NCBI RefSeq assembly: GCF_001665395.1
Contig: NZ_LZSG01000024.1
Location: forward strand, 22,995 to 86,994
DNA: 64,000 nt
Direction of reading: 5' to 3'
Source: Mycobacterium sp. 1164966.3
Lineage (GTDB): Bacteria > Actinomycetota > Actinomycetes > Mycobacteriales > Mycobacteriaceae
Shown: in pieces, positions 39,792-48,784 of the stretch
How positions within the stretch are numbered: position 1 is the stretch's first letter
How the letters are laid out: every line of letters begins with the position of its first letter
The notes under the pieces: generated by a model
Told to the model about the DNA's origin: nothing
What the model saw: only the letters and a program-made list of their open reading frames with translations
The model's database searches: none
Position numbers and translations under genes: made by a program

Positions 39792-39827
39792 TCTCAGAAT
39801 GCGAGACGCTAATATCTCTTTGTGAGA
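39792..39827. promoter_or_regulatory. Alternating TCTC/GAGA arms in leuC-regulator promoter region
   Basis: TCTC at 39792 and 39815 alternate with GAGA at 39803 and 39824, forming overlapping inverted repeats between the divergent leuC and IclR-regulator starts. The last one overlaps the regulator start codon, which would suit autoregulation. The operator role is inferred from position and symmetry only. Confidence 0.4.
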
Positions 39828-40523
39828 CAGCATAGCGGCATCGGCGTCCTCGACAAAGCCGTCGACATTTTGCATACCATCGCGGAATCTCCCTGCGGGC
39901 TCGCCGAATTGTGCGAGCGGACCGGGTTGCCCAGGGCCACCGCCCACCGGCTGGCGGCCGCGTGTGAGTTTCATCGCCTGCTGGGCCGCGACGACGAGGG
40001 CCGGTGGTGTCTCGGACCCGCGGTCACCGAACTCGCGGCACATGTCAACGATCCGCTGCTGGCGGCGGGCTCGGTGGTGTTGCCGCAGTTGCGCGAGACC
40101 ACCGGCGAGAGCGTGCAGTTGTACCGTCGCGAGGGTATTTCGCGGGTCTGCATCGCCGCGGTGGAACCCCCTGCAGGCCTTCGCGATACGGTTCCGGTCG
40201 GCGCTCGCCTGCCCATGACGGCGGGTTCGGGAGCGAAAGTGCTGCTGGCTCACAGCGACGCGGCGACCCAAGCGGCGGTGTTGCCGAGCGCGAAATTCAC
40301 CGGGCGGGTGCTGGCTGACGTGCGGCGGCGCGGGTGGGCGCAAAGCGTGGCCGAGCGCGAGCCCGGCGTCGCGAGTGTGTCGGCGCCGGTGCGCGACGGC
40401 CGCGGTGCCGTCATCGCTGCGATTTCGGTGTCGGGGCCCATCGACCGGATCGGAAGGCGTCCGGGGGCGCGCTGGGCGGCTGACCTACTGGCCGCCGCTG
40501 ATGCGCTCACTCGCCGGCTGTGA
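39822..40523 (+). CDS. IclR-family transcriptional regulator of leuCD
   Basis: A 233-residue IclR-family protein from GTG 39822 (MRQHSGIGVLDKAVDILHTI). The N-terminal winged helix includes LAELCERTGLPRATAHRLAAA, and the C-terminal ligand-binding domain follows. It corresponds to Rv2989. Divergent placement next to leuCD suggests it controls leucine synthesis, as the equivalent regulators do in other actinobacteria. The downstream 120 bases (40524-40643) contain a short inverted repeat but no gene. Confidence 0.92.
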   Translation: MRQHSGIGVLDKAVDILHTIAESPCGLAELCERTGLPRATAHRLAAACEFHRLLGRDDEGRWCLGPAVTELAAHVNDPLLAAGSVVLPQLRETTGESVQLYRREGISRVCIAAVEPPAGLRDTVPVGARLPMTAGSGAKVLLAHSDAATQAAVLPSAKFTGRVLADVRRRGWAQSVAEREPGVASVSAPVRDGRGAVIAAISVSGPIDRIGRRPGARWAADLLAAADALTRRL

Positions 40524-40643
40524 TTCGGTCCTGGGCGTCCAGCCTGCATCCAGGACGAGCGAGCCGCCCCAGACCGCGCCCTGACCGCAGGCTGGATGCC
40601 ACCACTGCAGAGTCGATCTGCAACGGCCTGACAAACTGACGCC

Positions 40644-41144
40644 ATGGGAACCAACCAGCGCGCGAGCATCGTCATGTCCGAGGCGGAAATCGCTGATTTC
40701 GTCGTCAAGAGCCGTACCGGCACCCTGGCCACCATCGGCCGCGACGGCCGACCACATCTGACCGCAATGTGGTACGCCGTGGTCGACGACGAAATCTGGC
40801 TGGAGACCAAGGCCAAGTCGCAGAAAGCGGTCAATCTGAAACGCGATCCGCGGGTGAGCTTCCTGATCGAAGACGGCGATACCTACGACACGCTGCGCGG
40901 CGTGTCCTTCGAAGGCGTTGCCGAGATCGTCGACGATCCCGACGCGCTGCACCGGGTCGGGGTAAGCGTCTGGGAGCGCTATACCGGTCCCTATACCGAC
41001 GATTTGAAGCCCATGGTCGACCAGATGATGAACAAGCGCGTCGGCGTACGTATCGTCAGTCGACGCGCCCGCTCCTGGGATCATCGCAAGCTCGGGTTGC
41101 CGCACATGCCGGTAGGCGGCTCTACCGCACCCGCGGCGAGCTAG
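40644..41144 (+). CDS. PPOX-class F420-dependent oxidoreductase-like protein (Rv2991-type)
   Basis: A 166-residue split-barrel flavin/deazaflavin reductase. Key segments are RTGTLATIGRDGRPHLTAMWY and SQKAVNLKRDPRVSFLIEDG, typical of the FDOR-B group, which binds F420 or FMN or heme. The substrate is unknown; the fbiD gene in the same window shows that F420 is made. It is followed by a degenerate palindrome and the tRNA-Glu gene on the other strand. Confidence 0.9.
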   Translation: MGTNQRASIVMSEAEIADFVVKSRTGTLATIGRDGRPHLTAMWYAVVDDEIWLETKAKSQKAVNLKRDPRVSFLIEDGDTYDTLRGVSFEGVAEIVDDPDALHRVGVSVWERYTGPYTDDLKPMVDQMMNKRVGVRIVSRRARSWDHRKLGLPHMPVGGSTAPAAS

Positions 41145-41155
41145 CCCGCACGGAC

Positions 41156-41215
41156 GCGGAACAGACGAAAAATTCCCATTTCGGCACGAAAATTGGGGAT
41201 TTTATGTCAGCTCGG
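41156..41215. terminator. Degenerate copy of the 60-bp palindrome
   Basis: The left arm includes GGAACAGACGAAAAATTCCCA and the right arm GGGGATTTTATGTCAGCTCGG, which pair imperfectly and match the clean copies at 27805, 53091 and 63816. It lies between the PPOX gene and tRNA-Glu, which converge on it. Confidence 0.55.
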
Positions 41216-41220
41216 TTTTG

Positions 41221-41293
41221 TAGCCCCGATGGGATTCGAACCCACGCTACCGCCGTGAGAGGGCGGCGTCCTAGGCCGCTAGACGACGGGGCC
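41221..41293 (-). tRNA. tRNA-Glu (CTC)
   Basis: A 73-nt cloverleaf read on the minus strand: acceptor GGCCCCG paired with CGGGGCT (first pair G-U) plus discriminator A, anticodon loop CCTCTCA with anticodon CTC, and T-loop GTTCGAATC. It reads charged glutamate for GltX, whose gene is nearby. Confidence 0.97.
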
Positions 41294-41355
41294 GGAACCG
41301 ATCCGAGCAGTCAGCATATCTCACCGCGGTAGGCCCACCTAATCTGCTGACTTTG

Positions 41356-41427
41356 CTGGGGTACCAGGACTCGAACCTAGAATGGCTGAACCAGAATCAG
41401 CTGTGTTGCCAATTACACCATACCCCA
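41356..41427 (-). tRNA. tRNA-Gln (CTG)
   Basis: A 72-nt cloverleaf on the minus strand: acceptor TGGGGTA with TACCCCA plus G discriminator, anticodon CTG in the loop TTCTGGT, and T-loop GTTCGAGTC. In mycobacteria it is charged by GltX with glutamate and then amidated by GatCAB, parts of which are in this window. Confidence 0.97.
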
Positions 41428-41559
41428 TTGGCTGCCTAAAACCGCTGGTCAGAGAGCTTTCGCGGACCCTAAACGGGTCCGGCGAACGCGGTTGCCCGCG
41501 GTTGAGGGCCGACGTGCAGACTACCAAAGACTCGACGTGCAATCCGCATCGCCGTTCCA

Positions 41560-43029
41560 TCACTCCCGACGGTCCAGCGCGTTTCGCAGCCGCTGCAAAG
41601 TGCGGTCACGACCCAGCAGCTCGAGTGATTCGAACAACGGCGGGCTGATCGATGTTCCCGTCGCGGCCACCCTGATCGGGCCGAACGCCTTGCGCGGTTT
41701 GAGACCCAGGTCCTCGATGAGTGCGGACTTCAGCGCTGCCTCGATATTGCCCGCGGCCCAGTCCACCACGTCGTCCAGCGCGGCCAGCGCGGCCCTGAGT
41801 ACCCGGTCCCCGTCGGATCCCAGCTCCTTTGCAGCGGCTTTGGGATCGATCGCGTATTGGTCGTCGTTGAGGAATTTCAGCAGATCCCACGCGTCAGCGA
41901 GGACGACGATGCGGGTCTGAACCAACTGAGCCGCGACGGCGAATCGCGCTTCATCCAGTTCGATGTGGTGGCCATGTACGTCCAGATAGTCGCGCAGCCT
42001 GGTGGTGAAATCGTCGGGGTCGAGCATGCGGATGTGCTCGGCGTTGATCGCGTCGGCCTTCTTCTGGTCGAACCGGGCGGGGTTGGAGTTGACGTCGGCG
42101 ACGTCGAACGCGGCCACCATCTCGTCGAGGCTGAACAGGTCACGATCATCGGCGATCGACCAGCCGAGCAGCGCAAGATAATTCAGCAGACCCTCGGGGA
42201 TAAACCCGCGTTCGCGATGGGCGAAGAGGTTCGACTGCGGGTCGCGCTTCGACAGTTTCTTGGTGCCTTCCCCCAATACCGTTGGGAGATGGGCGAATTC
42301 CGGGGTGCGCTCCGCGACCCCGATCCGGATCAGCGCCTGATACAGCGCCAGCTGGCGTGGAGTAGACGGCAGCAGATCCTCGCCGCGCAGCACATGCGTG
42401 ATCTTCATCAGGGCGTCGTCGCACGGGTTGACCAAGGTGTACAACGGATCTCCGCTCGCGCGGGTCAACGCGAAATCGGGTACCGTGCCGGCCGCGAAGG
42501 TGGTGGTCCCCCGCACCAGGTCGTGCCAAACGAGGTCTTCGGCGGGCATCCGTAAGCGCACCACCGGCTGACGGCCTTCCGCCAGGTATGCGGCGCGCTG
42601 CGAGTCGGTCAGGTGACGGTCGAAATTGTCGTAGCCCAGCTTGGGATTACGTCCTGCCGCGACGTGACGGGCCTCGACCTCTTGCGGTGTCGAGAATGCG
42701 TAGTACGCCTCTCCTGCGTCCAGCAGCCGGCCCACCACGTCCCGGTAGATTTCGGTGCGCTGCGATTGGCGGTACGGGCCATAAGGTCCGCCGACCCCGG
42801 GCCCCTCGTCCCAGTCCAGGCCGAGCCAGCGCAACGCATCGATCAGCGCCAGATAGCTTTCCTCGCTGTCCCGTTGGGCGTCGGTGTCCTCGATGCGGAA
42901 TACGAAGGTGCCGCCGGTGTGGCGGGCGTACGCCCAGTTGAACAGCGCGGTGCGGACCATCCCGACGTGTGGCGTGCCGGTGGGCGAGGGGCAGAACCGA
43001 ACCCGGACCTTGTCTTCAGGTGCAGTCAC
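41560..43029 (-). CDS. gltX: Glutamyl-tRNA synthetase (non-discriminating type)
   Basis: A 489-residue class I synthetase. The HIGH-type motif is [15 protein letters not shown] and the KMSKS-type motif is [12 protein letters not shown]. Mycobacteria lack GlnRS, so this enzyme is expected to charge both tRNA-Glu and tRNA-Gln (both encoded directly downstream). It corresponds to Rv2992c. The start overlaps the stop of the upstream fumarylacetoacetase-like gene by four bases. Confidence 0.97.
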   Translation of the reverse strand: MTAPEDKVRVRFCPSPTGTPHVGMVRTALFNWAYARHTGGTFVFRIEDTDAQRDSEESYLALIDALRWLGLDWDEGPGVGGPYGPYRQSQRTEIYRDVVGRLLDAGEAYYAFSTPQEVEARHVAAGRNPKLGYDNFDRHLTDSQRAAYLAEGRQPVVRLRMPAEDLVWHDLVRGTTTFAAGTVPDFALTRASGDPLYTLVNPCDDALMKITHVLRGEDLLPSTPRQLALYQALIRIGVAERTPEFAHLPTVLGEGTKKLSKRDPQSNLFAHRERGFIPEGLLNYLALLGWSIADDRDLFSLDEMVAAFDVADVNSNPARFDQKKADAINAEHIRMLDPDDFTTRLRDYLDVHGHHIELDEARFAVAAQLVQTRIVVLADAWDLLKFLNDDQYAIDPKAAAKELGSDGDRVLRAALAALDDVVDWAAGNIEAALKSALIEDLGLKPRKAFGPIRVAATGTSISPPLFESLELLGRDRTLQRLRNALDRRE

Positions 43030-43823
43030 GGCTTTCCTTTGCGGACTACGGGATTGGTGAGGGTGCCAATTCCCTGCACGGTTATGGCGACGGTGTCACC
43101 GTCCTCGAGCGGACCGACACCAGCGGGTGTGCCGGTGAGAATCAGGTCACCGGGCAGCAATGTCATTACCGCCGAGATCCATTCGACGATGGCGCCGACG
43201 TCGTGAATCATCAACGAGGTGCGGCTGTTTTGTTTAACCTTGCCGTTGACCTCGGTGCGCAGTTTCAGGTCGGCCGGGTCCAGATCGGTGACGATCCAGG
43301 GTCCGACGGGACAGAAGGTGTCGTGTCCTTTGGCCCGGGTCCACTGGCCGTCGGATTTCTGCTGATCGCGCGCAGACACGTCGTTGGCGATCGTGTAACC
43401 GAGGATGTTCTCGGCGGCACGGGCGGCTGGAACGTCTTTGCACGGCCGGCCGATCGCTATCGCCAGCTCACCCTCGAAGTGAACGGGTGATGCATTGGCG
43501 GGCAGGCGAATTGGAACGTTCGGCCCGATTATCGCAGTGTTCGGTTTGAGGAAGATCACCGGGTCTGCCGGCGCTGGGCCGGTCGCGCCGCCCATTTCGG
43601 CGATGTGGTCGGCATAGTTCTTGCCGACACAGACCACCTTGCTGGCCAGGATCGGGGCCAGCAGTCGGACGTCGGCCAGTGGCCAAGATCGGCCGGTGAA
43701 CGTCGGCGTGCCGAATGGATGCTCAGCGATCTCCCGCGCGGTCATTTCGGCGGGACTTTCCGAGTCACCTTCGATGCTGACGAAGGCGACGCCGTCTGGG
43801 CTGGCGATTCGACCAAGGCGCAT
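43026..43823 (-). CDS. Fumarylacetoacetase-family hydrolase/decarboxylase
   Basis: A 265-residue FAH-fold protein starting at ATG 43823 ([20 protein letters not shown]). The metal-binding and core motifs are [38 protein letters not shown] and [17 protein letters not shown]. It is of the Rv2993c type, annotated as 2-hydroxyhepta-2,4-diene-1,7-dioate isomerase-like; the real substrate is unknown. It overlaps gltX by four bases. Confidence 0.92.
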   Translation of the reverse strand: MRLGRIASPDGVAFVSIEGDSESPAEMTAREIAEHPFGTPTFTGRSWPLADVRLLAPILASKVVCVGKNYADHIAEMGGATGPAPADPVIFLKPNTAIIGPNVPIRLPANASPVHFEGELAIAIGRPCKDVPAARAAENILGYTIANDVSARDQQKSDGQWTRAKGHDTFCPVGPWIVTDLDPADLKLRTEVNGKVKQNSRTSLMIHDVGAIVEWISAVMTLLPGDLILTGTPAGVGPLEDGDTVAITVQGIGTLTNPVVRKGKP

Positions 43824-43842
43824 TCGGTTGAGCCTAGTGAGG

Positions 43843-43875
43843 GTCGCCAGCGCGGCGAAGCCGGGCGCAGCGGAC
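43843..43875. repeat. GC-rich intergenic repeat copy
   Basis: Contains AGCGCGGCGAAGCCGGGCG as in the tandem repeat at 22418-22522. It lies between the divergent FAH-family and MFS gene starts. Confidence 0.6.
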
Positions 43876-43950
43876 CACTCACATTCGATACAGCTGCCCC
43901 TTGCCAGATGTCGTCTTTCAGCAGCGCGCACGACATGCGAGCATGAGCGG

Positions 43951-45303
43951 ATGCCGAAGGACCCGATCGCCACGGGCCCACTGAGCACGGGCGGACGCTG
44001 GTTAATCCTGGTCGTGTCGCTGGGGGTGACGGCGAGTTCGTTCTCGTTCATTAACGGTGTCGCTTTCCTAATCCCGGCCCTGGAGTCCGAGCGAGGGACG
44101 CCACTGACCCAAGCGAGTCTGTTGTCGTCGATGCCCACCTGGGGCATGGTGGTCACGCTGGTCGCCTGGGGCTACATCCTGGACCGCGTCGGTGAGCGAA
44201 TCGTGATGACGGCGGGCTCCGCGCTGACCGCGGCTGCGGCTTACGCCGCGGCGTCGGTGCATTCACAGGTGTTGTTCGCCGTCTTTCTGTTTCTTGGCGG
44301 CATGGCCGCGGCCAGTTGCAACAGCGCGGGCGGCAGGCTGGTGTCCGGCTGGTTCCCGCCGCACCAACGCGGCCTGGCGATGGGAATCCGGCAGACAGCC
44401 CAGCCGCTGGGGATTGCCTTGGGCGCCTTCGCCATACCCGAGCTGGCCGAAAGCCGCCCGCACGCGGGACTGATGTTTCCCGCCGTCGCGTGCACCGTGG
44501 CCGCGGTGGCCAGCCTCATCGGCGTCCACGACCCCTCGCGCAAGTCCCGCAAGACGGCCACCGAACAGGAACTGGCCACTCCCTATCGCGGGTCCTCGGT
44601 GCTGTGGCGAATCCACGCTGTATCGGCGCTGCTGATGATGCCGCAGACGGTGACCGCGACGTTCATGTTCGTCTGGCTGGTCAACAACCTTCATTGGTCG
44701 GTCGCTGCCGCAGCCGGTTTGGTCACCCTGTCGCAAATGCTCGGTGCGCTGGGACGCATCATGGTAGGCCGCTGGTCGGATCGGATCGGATCGCGGATGC
44801 GGCCGGTGGCAATCATCGCCGCCACCGCCGCTTTGACCCTGTTTCTGTTGGCCTGGTCTGACTACCTGAATTCGAGTTACCAGGCGCCGCTGATGGTCGC
44901 CGTCGCGGTGATCGCGGTGCTGGACAACGGGTTGGAGGCGACGGCTATCACCGAATTCGCCGGGCCGTTCTGGAGCGGTCGCGCGCTAGGCATCCAGAAC
45001 ACCACGCAGCGGCTGATATTCGGCGCCGGTGCTCCACTGTTCGGCGTCTTGATCAGCGCCGCGAAGTATCCTCCGGCGTGGATACTGTGCGGGTTGTTCC
45101 CGCTGATCGGGGTGCCATTGGTGCCGGTTCGCCTGCTTCCGCCCGGTTTGGAAACCAGAGCGCGGCTGCAATCCGTTCGCCGATGGCGGTTGTGGCTAGC
45201 CGTTCGTCCCCGCGACTTGCCGGATAGGTCTCGACCGCCCGATCCACCCGGGCAGCCGCCTCGTCCTCGCCAAGATGGGCCAGCAGCAACGCCACCGACA
45301 TGA
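43951..45303 (+). CDS. Major facilitator superfamily transporter (tail fused to leuB-derived sequence)
   Basis: A 450-residue MFS permease from ATG 43951 ([15 protein letters not shown]), about 12 membrane helices, of the Rv2994 type. Substrate unknown. After residue ~400 ([13 protein letters not shown]) the frame continues for about 45 Arg/Pro-rich residues, read antisense through a remnant of the leuB 3' end (45157-45311). So the C-terminal tail is not ancestral-looking. A related but truncated copy of the same family lies directly downstream. Confidence 0.88.
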   Translation: MPKDPIATGPLSTGGRWLILVVSLGVTASSFSFINGVAFLIPALESERGTPLTQASLLSSMPTWGMVVTLVAWGYILDRVGERIVMTAGSALTAAAAYAAASVHSQVLFAVFLFLGGMAAASCNSAGGRLVSGWFPPHQRGLAMGIRQTAQPLGIALGAFAIPELAESRPHAGLMFPAVACTVAAVASLIGVHDPSRKSRKTATEQELATPYRGSSVLWRIHAVSALLMMPQTVTATFMFVWLVNNLHWSVAAAAGLVTLSQMLGALGRIMVGRWSDRIGSRMRPVAIIAATAALTLFLLAWSDYLNSSYQAPLMVAVAVIAVLDNGLEATAITEFAGPFWSGRALGIQNTTQRLIFGAGAPLFGVLISAAKYPPAWILCGLFPLIGVPLVPVRLLPPGLETRARLQSVRRWRLWLAVRPRDLPDRSRPPDPPGQPPRPRQDGPAATPPT

Positions 45304-45311
45304 TCGCCGCG
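45157..45311 (-). pseudogene. Remnant of the leuB 3' end
   Basis: About 155 bp, on the minus strand, encode a near copy of the last 50 LeuB residues ([20 protein letters not shown] to [10 protein letters not shown]), with about five amino-acid differences from the intact leuB and no stop at the expected place. It is a diverged second copy, not a sequencing duplicate. It marks an old duplication of the MFS-leuB junction. Confidence 0.8.
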
Positions 45312-45358
45312 CCGGTCGCGGATATTCGCAGCAACGATCCAATCAGAACTACCGACAG

Positions 45359-45661
45359 ATGCAGACAACATCGACGCGACCCTGGTCCATGCTCGCGGTC
45401 GCGCTAATAGCGACGTTGTGCGCCACGGGTCTTCATCAACGGCATAGCTTTTCTGATGCCCGTACTGAACGACGTGCGTGGTATCAGTCTGGCCGAAGCC
45501 GCGCTGCTTTCGGCCATGCCTAGCTTCGGCATGGTCATCACCCTGATCGGCTGGGGCTATGTGCTGGACCTCGTCGGCGAACGGATCGTACTCACCTTGG
45601 GACTGGCCGTCACCGCCACGGCGGCCTTTTTCGCGGCTTCGGTGAATGAGTCGATGCTGGC
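45359..45661 (+). pseudogene. Truncated, frameshifted second MFS transporter
   Basis: Codons from ATG 45359 ([20 protein letters not shown]) shift frame near 45440; the other frame continues with FINGIAFLMPVL, LSAMPSFGMVITLIGWGYVL and LVGERIVLTLGLAVTATAAF. This matches the N-terminal third of the upstream MFS. Similarity stops at about 45661, where the TnpB-like element begins. The remaining two thirds of the transporter are missing. Confidence 0.85.
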
Positions 45662-45714
45662 ACGGTGCCGCCAGTGCCCGATCGGTCAGGTCGGTGCGCA
45701 GCTGGTTGCAGGTC

Positions 45715-45769
45715 GGTGTCGGTGGCTGATGGTTGCATAAGCCCCATGGCAGCTGTCGGCACCGACACC
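45715..45769. repeat. 10-bp inverted repeat around the TnpB-like start codon
   Basis: GGTGTCGGTG (45715-45724) and CACCGACACC (45760-45769) are exact complements with a 35-base loop that contains ATG 45746. The RNA hairpin could mask the start or be an element-end structure. Confidence 0.6.
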
Positions 45770-47755
45770 ACCCCCGCTATCAGCGATGGTGTGGTGGGAC
45801 CGCGGCGCCGGGGTAAGTCGAGAGCCCCGAATTTCCGGTACGAAGGGGTCGTGTCGGCGATCCGCCTCGAGCTCGACGCCAATGACCCAATGGTTCGCCG
45901 GCGCGTGGAGCGGCAGTGGGATGCGGTGTTTCGGCTGCGGCGGGCTTTGCAACGCGACGCCGCCAATCGCTGCCGCGCCTACTGGGTGGCCCACAATGAA
46001 CGCGCGATCGATCCCAAGGCGCTGCGGGAGCGGCTGGGGTTGACCCGCAAAGGCATTGAGGCCGCGGCGAAGGCCCATATCGAAGCCAGCGGGTGGATGC
46101 GTAATCACCTGACCAAGGCCATCGGCCTGCACGTGGCCGACGAAGTGTGGCAAACCATCGAGCGGCACCTGTTCCCCGACGCTTCAGGGCGCCGCCACGG
46201 CCCGCCGCGGGTCGGGTCGTGGCGGCAGTTCACTCGTATCCCCGGCCGGGCGCGCTCGCACACCAAGGCCACGCCCACCTGGGAGACCTACCGGCTGGCC
46301 GGCACAGTGGACGGACATCTGAACACCTATCGGCACCCCGCCTTGGCGAACGAGATCGGCACCGCCGCTGCGGCGGCCGGCCAGCCGGCGGGCTCCTCGA
46401 TCCTTGCCCAACCCGCCCAGCTACCGGCGCCGGCGCGTCCAGCGGGCGGCAGATGGTGGGAACACAGCGGCGCGTTGGCGGTGGTGTTCACCGGGCTCCC
46501 CGCTGGGGATCTGGTCCTGCCGGTTCGGCTACCGCACGGCGCTGGCCAGTGGGCCTACCTGGCCCATTTCCTGGTTAACCGGGACATCTGGCACAAGATC
46601 GATTTGGTGCGAGTGCGTGACCGCAAAGCCCCGGGCGGCTGGCGCTACTACGCGCATCTGTTGGTCCATCGGGGCGGGTATCAATCACCGACCACCCGAG
46701 CTCGCCGCGCCCAGATCCCCGCCGCCCGGCATGCCGGGGTGGATGCCAATGTGTCCAACCTGTCAGTCGCATCATTCCCGGTCGATGAGCCCGACCGGCT
46801 GGTGGTCGAGCGGATCGCCTGCACCGCTGAGCAACAGAACACCGCGGCGCGGGCGGCCAAGAAAGCCCGGGCCCGCCAGAAAGCATTGGACCGCTCGCGA
46901 CGCAACACCAACGCCGAGCAGTACGGACCCTCGGTGCGCCAGCACCAGCGCGCACAGCGCCGCGCCGACCAAGGACTGCCCGCCAAACAGCTGCTCAACC
47001 CGGCTGGGGCGCGGCATGCCCGCCCCGATGGGGCGCCGCTGGTCGCCTACCGCCACGACACGCTCTCGGGCGCCTACCAGCGCACCCGCGCCGATCACGC
47101 CGCCGCGACGCGGCGCGCCAGTCAGGCCAAACAGGCCCGCGCCACCGCAGTTGCCGGACGGATCGTGGCCGCCCACGGCCACACCCTCACTGTTGAATAC
47201 ACCAATATCAGCACTTGGGCGAGGTTGTGGGGCAAACGGATTGCCCTGTTCAGCCCTGGCATCCTGGTGGCCGCACTGTCCCGCGAATGCCGCGCCACCG
47301 GCGGTGCCCTGCCGCGTGCGGGCACCGGATCCACCGCGCTGTCCCAGCACTGCCTCTGCGGGGCGCGGGTGCCTAAGACCCTGGCCGTGCGCACCCATGA
47401 CTGCCCCCACTGCGGGCTGCGTGGGGATCGTGACCTCGTCTCGGCCGCCTTAGCGGCCTGCGTCAGATTTGCCGACCCGGATGATCCGCGCACCGCACGC
47501 GTCGACTACCAGCTTGCCCACACCCTCAGACAGGGGTGGGAGGCCTCCCAGCAAGAGTGGGAGGGTTCAGTCAACCGGCACCAGCCACCCCCATCACCCG
47601 ATGGTGCGAAAGCGGCCAGGACCGGCAGCCACCACCTAGTGGCCCCTGCTGAACAAGCAGCACTCGGCCCACCCCCGAACAGATCAAGCCAAAAGCCTGG
47701 ACGTCGCGGGACCAGCCGAAAACAACCAGCCCCCAAGCTGACTGGCGCTGCATGA
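45746..47755 (+). CDS. Large TnpB-like / type V-like RuvC nuclease
   Basis: A 669-residue protein from ATG 45746; a GTG at 45665 in the same frame would add 27 residues. The RuvC triad appears complete: D333 (HAGVDANVSNLSVASF), E484 (LTVEYTNIS) and D563 (GDRDLVSAALAA). A zinc finger C536-x-C538 and C553-x-x-C556 lies between the last two, and basic helices follow RuvC-I. The arrangement is that of TnpB and Cas12, but at 669 residues it is far longer than common TnpB (~400), with about 330 residues before RuvC-I. The last ~90 residues are Pro/Ser/Arg-rich. Expected activity is RNA-guided DNA cleavage; this is inferred. Confidence 0.82.
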   Translation: MAAVGTDTTPAISDGVVGPRRRGKSRAPNFRYEGVVSAIRLELDANDPMVRRRVERQWDAVFRLRRALQRDAANRCRAYWVAHNERAIDPKALRERLGLTRKGIEAAAKAHIEASGWMRNHLTKAIGLHVADEVWQTIERHLFPDASGRRHGPPRVGSWRQFTRIPGRARSHTKATPTWETYRLAGTVDGHLNTYRHPALANEIGTAAAAAGQPAGSSILAQPAQLPAPARPAGGRWWEHSGALAVVFTGLPAGDLVLPVRLPHGAGQWAYLAHFLVNRDIWHKIDLVRVRDRKAPGGWRYYAHLLVHRGGYQSPTTRARRAQIPAARHAGVDANVSNLSVASFPVDEPDRLVVERIACTAEQQNTAARAAKKARARQKALDRSRRNTNAEQYGPSVRQHQRAQRRADQGLPAKQLLNPAGARHARPDGAPLVAYRHDTLSGAYQRTRADHAAATRRASQAKQARATAVAGRIVAAHGHTLTVEYTNISTWARLWGKRIALFSPGILVAALSRECRATGGALPRAGTGSTALSQHCLCGARVPKTLAVRTHDCPHCGLRGDRDLVSAALAACVRFADPDDPRTARVDYQLAHTLRQGWEASQQEWEGSVNRHQPPPSPDGAKAARTGSHHLVAPAEQAALGPPPNRSSQKPGRRGTSRKQPAPKLTGAA

Positions 47756-47769
47756 CCCATTACGGGTCA
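47753..47769. terminator. TGACCC/GGGTCA hairpin at the TnpB-like/leuB junction
   Basis: TGACCC (47753-47758) and GGGTCA (47764-47769) are perfect 6-bp arms around ATTAC. The TnpB-like stop TGA is inside the left arm, and the leuB stop is five bases beyond. It may be the element's right-end structure or a weak bidirectional stop. Confidence 0.5.
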
Positions 47770-47773
47770 ACTC

Positions 47774-48784
47774 TTAGAGCGCGGCTGCAATCCGTTCGCC
47801 GATGGCGCCGGTGGCAAGCCGTTCGTTCCCGCGACTTGCCAAATAGGTCTCGACAGCCCGATCCACCCGAGCCGCCGCCTCTTCCTCGCCAAGATGGGCC
47901 AGCAGCAGCGCCACCGACATGATCGCCGCGGTCGGATCCGCGATCCCCTGACCGGCGATATCTGGCGCGCTGCCGTGCACCGGCTCGAACATCGACGGAT
48001 TGGTCCGGGTCGCGTCGATATTTCCACTGGCGGCCAACCCGATACCGCCGCACACCGCGGCGGCCAAGTCGGTGATGATGTCGCCGAACAGGTTGTCGGT
48101 GACGATCACATCGAACCGTCCGGGGTCGGTTACCAGGAAAATGGTTGCGGCGTCGACGTGTTGATACGCCACCTCGACATCGGGATATTCTTCGCCGACC
48201 TCGGCGACGATGCGCGCCCACAGCTTGCCGGCGAAGCTCAACACATTTGTCTTGTGCACCAACGTCAGATGTTTGCGACGCCGCTGGGCCCTTTCAAACG
48301 CGTCGGCCACCACCCGACGCACACCGAACGCGGTATTCACGCTGACCTCGGTCGCGACTTCGTTGGGCGTTCCGATGCGAATTGCGCCGCCATTGCCGGT
48401 GTATGGGCCTTCGGTGCCCTCGCGCACCACCACGAAATCGATTTCCGGATTGCCGGCGAGCGGACTGCTCACCCCGGGGTACAACCGGCCGGGACGAAGG
48501 TTGACATGGTGATCGAGCTCGAATCGCAGGCGCAGCAACAGACCTCGCTCCAGGACGCCACTGGGAACCGACGGGTCACCGATCGCGCCGAGCAGGATGG
48601 CATCGTGCTCGCGCAGCTCGCCGACCACCGACTCGGGCAATACCTCGCCAGTCGCGTGATAGCGGCGAGCGCCAAGGTCATAGCCGGTCTTCTCGACTCC
48701 CGGCCGGACCGCATCGAGCACCTTGACCGCCTCGGCCACGACTTCGGGGCCGATCCCGTCGCCGGGGATAACGGCGAGCTTCAC
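47774..48784 (-). CDS. leuB: 3-isopropylmalate dehydrogenase
   Basis: A 336-residue LeuB converting 3-isopropylmalate to 2-oxoisocaproate with NAD+. It begins [20 protein letters not shown] and has the NAD/Mg motif [23 protein letters not shown] 48784 overlaps the serA stop (GTGA), so it is translationally coupled to serA. Its 3' end abuts the TnpB-like element, and a diverged copy of that 3' end lies 2.5 kb away. The coding sequence itself looks intact. Confidence 0.96.
   Translation of the reverse strand: MKLAVIPGDGIGPEVVAEAVKVLDAVRPGVEKTGYDLGARRYHATGEVLPESVVGELREHDAILLGAIGDPSVPSGVLERGLLLRLRFELDHHVNLRPGRLYPGVSSPLAGNPEIDFVVVREGTEGPYTGNGGAIRIGTPNEVATEVSVNTAFGVRRVVADAFERAQRRRKHLTLVHKTNVLSFAGKLWARIVAEVGEEYPDVEVAYQHVDAATIFLVTDPGRFDVIVTDNLFGDIITDLAAAVCGGIGLAASGNIDATRTNPSMFEPVHGSAPDIAGQGIADPTAAIMSVALLLAHLGEEEAAARVDRAVETYLASRGNERLATGAIGERIAAAL

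Larger units (their letters stand above)
45662..47770 (+). mobile_element. TnpB-only (IS605/607-like or type V-like) element
   Basis: The boundaries are inferred. The left edge is where MFS similarity ends; the right edge is just before the leuB stop codon (47774). The element carries one large gene and no TnpA, serine recombinase, CRISPR array or adaptation genes. A 17-base perfect hairpin lies at its right end and a 10-bp inverted repeat near its left end. No terminal inverted repeats or target duplication could be recognised. Confidence 0.6.

Noticed and set aside
38994..40343. A 449-codon frame antisense to and overlapping leuC and the regulator
   Set aside because: Arg/His/Gln-rich with no family, fully opposite real genes.
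41221..41427. tRNA pair as an integration site
   Set aside because: No integrase, no repeated tRNA 3' end and no phage-like genes nearby.
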